Source: JAVKMO01 sp031539345 (GTDB lineage: Bacteria > Bacteroidota > Bacteroidia > Chitinophagales > Chitinophagaceae). Taken from it: DNA of 64,000 bases. Below, piece by piece: positions 1 through 7,746 of this stretch (the stretch's first letter is position 1; the number at the start of each line of letters is the position of its first letter). The stretch lies in assembly GCA_031539345.1 (NCBI GenBank), contig JAVKMO010000028.1, forward strand, positions 1-64,000, given 5' to 3'. The translations under genes were made by a program, and so were the position numbers. Below the pieces are notes generated by a model. That model searched no databases and was not told the DNA's origin. It was given only the letters and a program-made list of their open reading frames with translations.

Positions 1-208
1 AGAAAGTATAGAAACAAACAAACAATAGAGTAAAGTAAGGTCTCGCGTAGAACATTGTTTTGCGTATATTAAAACACGCTTACATTATCAACAAGCAAGA
101 GCAAAAAACTTACTCAGAAATAAGTTAAGTTTTATGATGAATGTAGTGATGTATAATATTTTCAGAACGGATTTTTTATTGAAACAATTGTCAAAACAGG
201 TAGCTTAA
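1..208 (+). pseudogene. IS5-type transposase, C-terminal remnant (cut by window edge)
   Basis: Reading frame 2 from the left edge encodes a short segment resembling the extreme C terminus of IS5-superfamily DDE transposases: a basic SKVRSRVEHCF motif (the usual RVEH.F helix carrying the last catalytic Glu) followed by a KNLL...MMNVVMYNIFR helix and a stop at 206-208. An in-frame TAG at 26-28, just before the RVEH motif, says the copy is dead or reads differently upstream. The rest lies outside the window. The identification rests on motif recognition only. Confidence 0.5.
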
Positions 209-516
209 TGGGATACATGTGTCAAAAAACAATCAAACCCATTCAAACAACAAAAAATAAACAGTAATTCATGCTTATGCTCACGCTTTTTAAAACGAAA
301 ATCCTCAAAATAACCTAATTTAAAAAGCACCTAACCAAGAAATGGCTTTGGTAAAGAGTTCTTATCAATATTGACAAAGTAGAATTCATAGAAGAAAATG
401 GAATACAAATTCTTTCGTTATATGGTATCAATCGGTTGAAATTATAGCAAAGAAATTAAAAATCAAATATTAGTAATAGTTAAATTGATTATACTACCTT
501 TATATGGAACTTAAAT
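209..516. other. Intergenic stretch without a recognisable gene
   Basis: About 300 bases of AT-rich sequence between the transposase tail and the terminator. Neither strand has a convincing reading frame. It may contain the end of the insertion sequence whose tail is at 1-208, but no clear inverted repeat could be matched because the other end is outside the window. Confidence 0.4.
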
Positions 517-554
517 GAAAAGAGGCAGTTCGATTTGAACTGCCTCTTTTATTC
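517..554. terminator. Bidirectional intrinsic terminator
   Basis: A perfect 12-bp inverted repeat (aagaggcagttc / gaactgcctctt) with a 5-base loop is flanked by A-rich sequence on the left and T-rich sequence on the right, so it can work in both directions. It lies about 55 bases past the stop of the minus-strand chitinase gene and is the most obvious terminator in the window. Confidence 0.8.
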
Positions 555-609
555 TCCTTAGTAGATAGGGAAATATCTTTAAAAATGAATAAAATTTCTT
601 TAAGGATTT

Positions 610-2247
610 TTAATTACAAGGTTTTACTTTAATCCATACTGGATAAGGAACACCTTCATTTCCTGGTATGTTTCCTTGAGACCACCATTGATTTTTCCAA
701 ATCCATTTATTATGATAAACCTCTTGATTTGGCGTATTATAAACCTTATCTGCATTCCATCCATTAATACCACATTGATTAAATTGTGACACATACATAG
801 ATAAAGGGTCTGATAAATGTCCATTTATATCTTCTAAAATAAATTCCATTTGACCAGCCTTTGTAAATTTCCAATTGTAAAAACCTGCTTTTAAGACACT
901 GCTTCTAAACGTTTGCACCCCATCCAAGTAAGCTACAACTCTACCGTTTTGTTTAATCCCTATTGTCAAATTTTGGCCTACGAAAGCTGTAGCCGCATTG
1001 AAAGTAGGTACTGGAACAAAATATGTAGGTGGTGGTGCTGGATAAGTAAATGCGTTTGCTACAGCAGTAGTAGGGGTTTGTCCATTAAAAACATTTCTAC
1101 AAATGTTCATGTAAGAAGTTCCTGTTTGATTTGTTTCACCCGGATAAACTGATTTTAGCAATAGTTCCCAAGTCATTACACCATCACCTTTTCCTGCACG
1201 ACCTTGGCTTCCTCCATCAAAAATTTCTTTTGCATGATTTGCCGTAGTAAGCGCATTAGAAATATAATAAGGTCCCCATGGTTCATTAGGAACGTGTATT
1301 CCTGCTGCTATTTTAAAACCATATTGATTCGCATAATAAGCATATGAGTTATACATCAACATGCGATCAGGAGCTCCTCCAACATTGTAATTTTGAGTAG
1401 CCACAATATCTATTTGGCTTCCGACAGATTTAAACACAGGAATCATATGACCTGTGGCTGCAAAACCAAATAATGAAATACTACGTGTTTTATCCGTTGG
1501 AGAGTTCAAGAAAGCATCCGTATTTCCAGTTAGCGAATTTCTATTGGCATACTTAAATGGAGAAGCCACATCATCATTATTTAAACCTCCTAAAGCACCA
1601 ACACCAGATGGTGCTACAGCAATAAGGTAACCTTCGTTTTTAGGAAGTACTTGTCTTGTTTTGGTAATCATATTAATTAAACCAGCCACATTTGTAGCAT
1701 TACCAATAGTTTGAAAACTTCCTTCTGGTTCAAAATCCCAATCAACGCCAGCCAAACCAAAATCTTTCACAAAATCTGCAATTTCTTGATAATAAATAAT
1801 TGCTGGAATACCACCAGGCCAATAAGTTTCTCCGCCAATAGAAAGCAAGACTTTAGTACCTTTTTTCTTTAAAATATCCAAAACCGCTTTCAAAGCACGA
1901 CCGTCATACGAGCATTGAATTCCCGTATTAGATAAATCATAACTCCCTTTATAATAACGCATAGCTGGTTTTGCAAAAGCTAAAAAAATATGACTTGTAC
2001 TAGAAGGTATTTGAGCTAATTTGCTATTTTTTGCACTTGGGACAGACACCCATGCATCTGACCAAGAAGGAAAATAGCCTAAAGTTATTGGAGTTATTCC
2101 TACGGCTTTAACTGTAATAGAAGCTGAAGTTACAGCAGCTTCCGAATTAGAAATTTTAGAATTAACCATTTCTTGTTTCGAACAAGAAAAAATTATGGCA
2201 CAAATTAATAATGCCAATGCTGGTAAAAATTTGATTTTTTTTAACAT
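610..2247 (-). CDS. GH18 chitinase-like lipoprotein with C-terminal chitin-binding module
   Basis: Secreted glycoside hydrolase family 18 enzyme of 545 aa, expected to cleave chitin or a related GlcNAc polymer. Residues 1-22 are a lipoprotein signal (hydrophobic core, then FSC with Cys22), so it is probably anchored in the outer membrane. The GH18 signature is visible: SIGG at 136-139 and the catalytic strand AGVDWDFE at 166-173, with Asp171 and acid/base Glu173; the first Asp of the DGxDxDxE consensus is Ala. The last ~49 residues (WNADKVYN ... NQWWSQGNIPG ... VWIKV) look like a CBM5/12 chitin-binding domain. It stands alone, between a terminator and IS4-type transposase debris, so it may be regulated independently. 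The precise substrate is inferred from the family. Confidence 0.85.
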   Translation of the reverse strand: MLKKIKFLPALALLICAIIFSCSKQEMVNSKISNSEAAVTSASITVKAVGITPITLGYFPSWSDAWVSVPSAKNSKLAQIPSSTSHIFLAFAKPAMRYYKGSYDLSNTGIQCSYDGRALKAVLDILKKKGTKVLLSIGGETYWPGGIPAIIYYQEIADFVKDFGLAGVDWDFEPEGSFQTIGNATNVAGLINMITKTRQVLPKNEGYLIAVAPSGVGALGGLNNDDVASPFKYANRNSLTGNTDAFLNSPTDKTRSISLFGFAATGHMIPVFKSVGSQIDIVATQNYNVGGAPDRMLMYNSYAYYANQYGFKIAAGIHVPNEPWGPYYISNALTTANHAKEIFDGGSQGRAGKGDGVMTWELLLKSVYPGETNQTGTSYMNICRNVFNGQTPTTAVANAFTYPAPPPTYFVPVPTFNAATAFVGQNLTIGIKQNGRVVAYLDGVQTFRSSVLKAGFYNWKFTKAGQMEFILEDINGHLSDPLSMYVSQFNQCGINGWNADKVYNTPNQEVYHNKWIWKNQWWSQGNIPGNEGVPYPVWIKVKPCN

Positions 2248-2403
2248 ACTTTAAAAAATTAAATTAATAAATAAAATAAGGGTTCTGAAATTTTAATTCT
2301 TTACAAAATCAAACCCATTTTGTAAAAAATTAAATAATATGTGCGAATTTAAAATATTTTTTTAATAATCACATCTAAATTTTTCCGCATCCGTGCAAAG
2401 TAA

Positions 2404-3038
2404 ACAATTTTCAGACAATCCGTTTTTTCTCAACTACTGAAAGACCGTGTTAATTAGACAGCAAAAAAACAATTCACTAGATGCTTATACGAAAAACTGA
2501 CGACTTATGACCACCTGATTACAATGCTCTATGTCGTGTATAGTAACTGTGTTTCATTGTGTGATTTATCAACGGATTTGCTCGCTTGTGACGGCAAAAT
2601 CAATCACTTTAATATGTCGCATTTTTCCAAACGAAGCACCTTAAGTGATGCCAATAAGCGACGAAAGACCGAACTGTTCGCAGAACTGTATTATGACCTT
2701 TTGAAAAAACATCAGCATTGTCGATCGGACAGCAGAAAGAATTGCGAGCATCTATAAAAAGCGATGGCAAATCAAACTCTTATTGAAACGATTAAAAACA
2801 AAACTTTTTGTTGAAATATTTTTTAGGCAATACGGAAAATGCAATCAAATTCAGATATGGGTAACCTTAGTGGCAGTTTTGATCCTGCAAAATTATTCAT
2901 CAAATAGGCACTAAAAAATGGGCGTTCTCTCATCTTGTATCCATCATTCTATACGACCTCCATAGCGATATCGAACTATTCAGATTTCTCCACAACCCAG
3001 CAACCTGCTTCAACACAATAACAACAAAAAATTCTTAA
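2404..3038 (+). pseudogene. IS4-type (DUF4372) transposase remnant with internal deletion
   Basis: Three frames together spell an IS4-family transposase. The first frame (about 2404-2716) gives the DUF4372-like N terminus (FSQLLK, TTYDHLITMLY, RSTLSDANKRRKTELF). A second frame (about 2726-2910) gives the C-terminal TAERIASIYKKRWQI block, where IS4 enzymes carry their conserved KRWQIE region, then QIQIWVTLVA. A third frame (to 3038) gives KKWAFSHLVSII ... LFRFLHNP. There is a nonsense codon at 2455-2457, the central DDE region is missing at the 2716/2726 junction, and another frameshift lies near 2908. It cannot be active. Confidence 0.75.
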
Positions 3039-3116
3039 CAAACTGCCTGAACACCTAAGCCTGTTTTAACTAAGGGTATTTTTAGTTTTTCCCAACACAA
3101 AGAATCAATGCCTATT

Positions 3117-3142
3117 TCAAAGGCTTTAGAACTATATTTTTG
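3117..3142 (+). promoter_or_regulatory. Possible Bacteroidota-type promoter of ftsH
   Basis: TATTTTTG at 3135-3142 fits the TAnnTTTG -7 consensus of Bacteroidota primary sigma factor, with a TTTC (one off TTTG) 16 bases upstream. It lies just past the dead transposase and about 170 bases before the chosen ftsH ATG. The spacing is short and the -33 imperfect, so this is tentative. Confidence 0.3.
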
Positions 3143-3312
3143 AAGATTTTTTATTTTATAGGGTACTAGGGATTTTGAAATATAAAAATAACACATTCAC
3201 TTTATCTTTTGTATTGTCTGTTACAGCATACAAATATTCTGTTTACTTTGTTGATAAGGTTTACTTTCGACACTCCTTTTTTTCTTTTCGCATCGCAAAT
3301 CAAAATTATAGA

Positions 3313-5373
3313 ATGAACAATTCGACTTCACAAAATCAACCAACACAAGAGCCAACTCCAAATAATAATTCAAAAAATAATTTTGTTCCCAAAAATCCTT
3401 TTTCGAATAATAATGGTGGCAAAAAATTCAATCTCAATTGGCTTTACTTATTGATTTTTATTGGGCTCATTTCATTCAATTTATTCGGTTCGTTTTCTCC
3501 AGACTCAAAAGAAATTACGGAGTTAGAATTTAGAACGAATATGTTGATGAAAAATGACGTGCAATTGATTCAAACAATTGCGACAAAAAACGTTGTTAAA
3601 GTTGTTATCATCAAAGACAGTTTTCAAAAACAAATCTATCGCGAATTGTTTGGCAAACAATGGGCAATTCTTGCAAAAAGCAATACTGCACAATTTGAAT
3701 TTAACGTCTCTCGCGTAGAGGATTACGAAAAAGAATTGCGTGATTTTTTTAGAACGCACCCAAATGTTCGAGAAGTAACCATTTCACCTACAAAAGACAG
3801 CGATTGGATTTCTCCATTTTTTGGCACATACGTTCTGCCTGTGTTAATTTTCTTTGCAATATGGATGTTGATTTCTCGCAAGATGAGTGGTGGAAGTGGA
3901 GGCGGAGGAATGGGTGGAGGTATTTTTAATGTGGGCAAATCAAAAGCTAAATTGTTTGATAAAAATGATAAAGTGCATACCACCTTTAACGATGTGGCTG
4001 GCTTAGATGAAGCAAAAGCAGAAGTCGTGGAAATTGTTGATTATTTAAAATCTCCTCAAAAATATACCACATTGGGTGCAAAAATCCCGAAAGGTGCTTT
4101 ACTCATTGGCCCTCCAGGAACAGGTAAAACTTTGCTTGCAAAAGCTGTTGCAGGAGAGGCTCAAGTGCCTTTTTTTTCGATTAGCGGAAGTGATTTTGTT
4201 GAAATGTTTGTTGGCGTGGGAGCCAGCCGTGTGAGAGATTTATTTAAGCAAGCAAAAGAAAAAGCACCATGCATTATTTTTATGGATGAGATTGATGCCA
4301 TTGGCAGAGCAAGAGGAAAAAATATGATGGCAAGCAATGATGAAAGAGAAAATACACTCAATCAATTATTGGTTGAAATGGACGGCTTTGGCACAGATGC
4401 AACAATTATTATTCTTGCTGCAACAAACAGACCCGACGTTTTAGATAGTGCTTTATTAAGACCAGGTCGCTTTGATAGACAAATTCATATCGACCGCCCA
4501 GATTTAAAAGGAAGAGAACAAATTTTTCAAGTTCATACAAAAAATATTAAAAGTGCAGATAGTATCAACGTGGTTAGACTTTCTGAACTCACGCCGGGTT
4601 TTGCGGGAGCCGACATTGCAAATGTGTGCAATGAAGCCGCTTTGACAGCAGCAAGAAAAAATAAACAAGCTGTAGAAATGGAGGACTTTCAAGAAGCTAT
4701 CGATCGGGTGATTGGGGGCTTAGAAAAAAAGAATAAAATTATTTCTCCGAATGAGAAAAAAATTATCGCTTATCACGAAGCTGGACACGCTATTTGTGGT
4801 TGGTTTTTAGAACACGCTCACCCTTTATTAAAAGTAACTATTGTGCCACGCGGAACAGCAGCATTAGGCTATGCCCAATACACGCCGAAAGAACAATATC
4901 TTTATGATACAGACCAACTCAATGACCAAATTTGTATGACACTTGGTGGACGAGCTGCAGAAGAAATTTTCTTTAAAAAAATATCTACAGGAGCGTCCAA
5001 TGATTTGCAACAAATTACACGCATGGCAACAGCAATGATTACAGTGTATGGCATGAGTGAAAAAATTGGCAACATCAGTTATTATGATCCTCAACAAGAA
5101 AATTACTTTACAAAACCTTTTAGCGAAGAAACAGGCAAACTCATTGATGAAGAAGTTCGTAACATCATAGACAAAGCCTATATCCGTACGTTGAAATTAT
5201 TAAGACAAAAGAAAAAAGAAGTTGAAATTTTAGCCAATGAATTATTAAAAAAAGAGGTGTTATTTAAATCTGATTTAGAAGTCTTAATTGGCAAAAGACC
5301 TTTTGAAGAAAAAACACCTGAAGACACAACGCCTCTCAAACCTGAAGTTACTCCTACAACAAATAGTATTTAA
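3313..5373 (+). CDS. ftsH: ATP-dependent zinc metalloprotease FtsH
   Basis: Membrane-bound AAA+ protease that degrades misfolded or regulatory membrane and soluble proteins; 686 aa from the ATG at 3313. The open frame runs back to a TTG at 3175, but that extension is Phe/Tyr-rich and unlike FtsH, whereas MNNSTSQNQ followed by a Asn/Pro-rich leader is typical in this phylum. Two membrane segments lie near residues 40-60 and 170-190. Walker A GPPGTGKT is at 266-273, Walker B acidic pair MDE around 325-326, the second region of homology reads LLRPGRFDRQI, and the zinc site HEAGH is at 488-492, with a third ligand expected in the later ASND segment. It heads a closely spaced plus-strand run with the porV-like, kinase, aroQ and uvrA genes. 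Confidence 0.95.
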   Translation: MNNSTSQNQPTQEPTPNNNSKNNFVPKNPFSNNNGGKKFNLNWLYLLIFIGLISFNLFGSFSPDSKEITELEFRTNMLMKNDVQLIQTIATKNVVKVVIIKDSFQKQIYRELFGKQWAILAKSNTAQFEFNVSRVEDYEKELRDFFRTHPNVREVTISPTKDSDWISPFFGTYVLPVLIFFAIWMLISRKMSGGSGGGGMGGGIFNVGKSKAKLFDKNDKVHTTFNDVAGLDEAKAEVVEIVDYLKSPQKYTTLGAKIPKGALLIGPPGTGKTLLAKAVAGEAQVPFFSISGSDFVEMFVGVGASRVRDLFKQAKEKAPCIIFMDEIDAIGRARGKNMMASNDERENTLNQLLVEMDGFGTDATIIILAATNRPDVLDSALLRPGRFDRQIHIDRPDLKGREQIFQVHTKNIKSADSINVVRLSELTPGFAGADIANVCNEAALTAARKNKQAVEMEDFQEAIDRVIGGLEKKNKIISPNEKKIIAYHEAGHAICGWFLEHAHPLLKVTIVPRGTAALGYAQYTPKEQYLYDTDQLNDQICMTLGGRAAEEIFFKKISTGASNDLQQITRMATAMITVYGMSEKIGNISYYDPQQENYFTKPFSEETGKLIDEEVRNIIDKAYIRTLKLLRQKKKEVEILANELLKKEVLFKSDLEVLIGKRPFEEKTPEDTTPLKPEVTPTTNSI

Positions 5374-5403
5374 GTCTTTTACTCAAACTGCAAGTAATAT
5401 GCT

Positions 5404-6630
5404 ATGATAATAAAAAGACACATAAGAAAGATCATTTTTTCAGTTCTAACGCTCATAGTGATGAGTGTGTTTTCACAAACACGTGTGTCTAGCTTAGTGT
5501 ACGGAAAAACGGTTGTTACGGAATCGTTTTTATTGAAAAATATAGACCCTATCAGTTCTTCTTTAGGCAATTTAAAACTCACTACGCCAGCTTCTGTTTC
5601 CTCTATTTATTCAAACCCAAGTCAAATTATTTTCAAGGACAATATGGTATATGGCATCAATGCTAATTATGTGCCATACACCAATTCTGCTTTGAAGGAA
5701 AATATTTACACTTTATCTTTAGGTGGTTTTTATCGCACTAATTTGGAGAATCTATTCGCAGGTTCTGTTCGTTTTTTAAACTTTGGCGATATCAACTTGG
5801 TTTCAGAGTCATTTGAAGCATTTGGATCTATGCATCCATTCACGATTGTGAGCGATGTTTCTTATGCAAGACGACTTAAGAGAAACCTCAGTGTGTCAAT
5901 GAAAATACATTATTTATACAGCAATTATACTGACGGAAAAGCTGTTTTTACTCGTAATATTGACATTATTCCGACACATTCTTTTGCTACTGATTTATTA
6001 TTGTCATACAAAAAAGAAATCAACAAAAATGGCGATGAAATCAAAATTGCTGGCGGCTTTAAAAACTTAGGAGCAACATTAGGTTCGCGTTATACGTATA
6101 GATTTCAGACCTTTTTGCCTGCCAGTTTAGGTATTGGTATGTCATACAAAAAGAAATTTAATGCAGATGCAGAGCTTGAAATTTTTGGAGAATTGAATAA
6201 ATTATTAGTTCCTATTTTGTATTATGACACAACAAAATCTGCAATTACGGCAGACTATTCATCGAGTTCGATTTTGCCAAGCTATTTCATCTCATTTACT
6301 GATAACAAAGACGGTTTGGTCGGCGAGTTGGGAGAAATTGCATTTTCTCTTGGTGCTGAATTTATATATGACGAAAGGCTTTCTTTTCGCTTAGGGTATT
6401 TCAAAGACGCAAAAACATTAACAAATACAAATACAGTTAGTGCAGGTGTGGGATTAAAATTTTCAGACCATTACCAAATTGATTTATCCTTTAATACCTA
6501 TGTATTTAGCGACCCTATTCTTTCTACATCGCCCAACAACAATATGGTTCGATTTGGTTTTACTTACAATATGTTCTCTTCAATTTTTGATGCAGAAAAA
6601 GCACGTATTAAAGGTTTTTTATATCGTTAG
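5404..6630 (+). CDS. porV: PorV-like outer-membrane protein of the type IX secretion system
   Basis: 408-aa beta-barrel protein with a cleavable signal peptide (hydrophobic segment ending near SVFSQT, residue 26). The overall pattern of alternating hydrophobic and aromatic strands, the early NPSQI segment, and the late GELGEIAFSLGAEF ... LSFRLGYF ... SAGVGLKF block match the PorV/PorQ (FadL-fold) family, in which PorV shuttles type IX cargo from the translocon to the attachment complex at the cell surface. It starts 30 nt after ftsH. The length suits PorV better than the shorter PorQ, but the two were separated here by eye only. GldF and GldG at the other end of the window fit a gliding organism that uses this secretion system. 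Confidence 0.65.
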   Translation: MIIKRHIRKIIFSVLTLIVMSVFSQTRVSSLVYGKTVVTESFLLKNIDPISSSLGNLKLTTPASVSSIYSNPSQIIFKDNMVYGINANYVPYTNSALKENIYTLSLGGFYRTNLENLFAGSVRFLNFGDINLVSESFEAFGSMHPFTIVSDVSYARRLKRNLSVSMKIHYLYSNYTDGKAVFTRNIDIIPTHSFATDLLLSYKKEINKNGDEIKIAGGFKNLGATLGSRYTYRFQTFLPASLGIGMSYKKKFNADAELEIFGELNKLLVPILYYDTTKSAITADYSSSSILPSYFISFTDNKDGLVGELGEIAFSLGAEFIYDERLSFRLGYFKDAKTLTNTNTVSAGVGLKFSDHYQIDLSFNTYVFSDPILSTSPNNNMVRFGFTYNMFSSIFDAEKARIKGFLYR

Positions 6631-6642
6631 TTTTTATTTTTT

Positions 6643-7281
6643 ATGTCAATAATCAAACAAAAATCTCCGCATCATATTGTCATTGCTGGCAATATTGGAT
6701 CTGGCAAAACATCACTGACACAACTTCTTACAAAACATTACAAATGGATACCCATGTTTGAAGATGTTGATTCTAATCCGTATTTAATGGATTTTTATCA
6801 AGACATGGCAGCGTGGAGTTTTAATGTTCAAATTTATTTTTTGAACCTTCGTTGTAAACAACTCACAGAAATTCAAAAACAAAAAATTGACGTTATTCAG
6901 GACAGGAGTATCTATGAAGACGTGTTTATTTTTGCGGCCTGTTTAAAAGAGATTGGCTTGCTCAGTGAAAGAGACTATCAAACTTATTACGACCTATACC
7001 AAACTTTTCATTCGTTTGTGAAAGCCCCTACTCTACTCATTTATTTAAAATCGTCTATTCCTAACCTTGTTGATCATATTCAAAAAAGGGGACGAGATTA
7101 TGAAGAAAACATTAGCACATCTTATTTGAAAAAGCTGAACCAACATTATGAAACATGGATTGGCAATTACAGAGAAAGTCCTGTTCTTACTATTGACGTA
7201 CAAGAAAATCATTTCACAGAAAACCCTGCTCATTTAAAAGAAATCATCACAAAAATTGATACCCTCTTAAAGTTGAAATGA
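6643..7281 (+). CDS. Deoxynucleoside kinase (dNK family)
   Basis: 212-aa cytosolic salvage enzyme that phosphorylates deoxynucleosides with ATP (dAdo/dGuo-kinase-like group). P-loop GNIGSGKT is at 16-23, an FEDVDSNPYL segment with the substrate-binding Glu follows around 40-49, and the DRS motif preceding the catalytic region is at 87-89 (DRSIYED). Length is normal for the family. It sits 12 nt after the porV-like gene and 10 nt before aroQ, suggesting co-transcription. Substrate preference cannot be read from the sequence. Confidence 0.88.
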   Translation: MSIIKQKSPHHIVIAGNIGSGKTSLTQLLTKHYKWIPMFEDVDSNPYLMDFYQDMAAWSFNVQIYFLNLRCKQLTEIQKQKIDVIQDRSIYEDVFIFAACLKEIGLLSERDYQTYYDLYQTFHSFVKAPTLLIYLKSSIPNLVDHIQKRGRDYEENISTSYLKKLNQHYETWIGNYRESPVLTIDVQENHFTENPAHLKEIITKIDTLLKLK

Positions 7282-7291
7282 CAACCATCAA

Positions 7292-7726
7292 ATGAAAATA
7301 AAAATAGCTATCATCAATGGTCCTAACCTTAATTTATTAGGCACAAGAGAGCCTGAAGTGTATGGCAAGGCAACTTTTGAAACTTATTTTCAACAATTGT
7401 GTACTCAGTTTCAAACGATCGAATTGAATTATTTTCAATCCAATATTGAAGGAGAAATTGTATCTGCTATTCAACAATTTGGCACAGAAGGTAAGCATAT
7501 TATTATCAATCCCGCAGCATATACACACACGTCTATTGCCATTGGAGATGCGATTAGTGCCGTAAAAGCAAGCGTTATAGAAGTGCATATCAGCAATATT
7601 TTTAATCGTGAAGAATTTAGAAAACACTCTTACGTTTCAGCAAAATGTATTGGTGTAATTTCTGGGTTAGGATTAAAAGGGTATGAATTAGCAATACAAT
7701 ATTTACTAACAGAATCGAATCGATAA
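7292..7726 (+). CDS. aroQ: Type II 3-dehydroquinate dehydratase
   Basis: 144-aa enzyme dehydrating 3-dehydroquinate to 3-dehydroshikimate in the shikimate pathway; the type II enzyme is a small flavodoxin-like dodecamer. The signature INGPNLNLLGTREPEVYG is near the N terminus, with the catalytic Tyr in EVYG. The NPAAYTHTS block with the catalytic His region, and EVHISN followed by a basic FRKHSYVS segment, complete the active site. Length is typical. It lies 10 nt after the kinase and 20 nt before uvrA. Confidence 0.95.
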   Translation: MKIKIAIINGPNLNLLGTREPEVYGKATFETYFQQLCTQFQTIELNYFQSNIEGEIVSAIQQFGTEGKHIIINPAAYTHTSIAIGDAISAVKASVIEVHISNIFNREEFRKHSYVSAKCIGVISGLGLKGYELAIQYLLTESNR

Positions 7727-7746
7727 GTTTTATAGTTAAAATAAAA

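Noticed and set aside
3175..3312. N-terminal extension of FtsH from a TTG
   Set aside because: The 46 extra residues are unlike FtsH and rich in Phe, Tyr and Ser; ATG 3313 fits the family.
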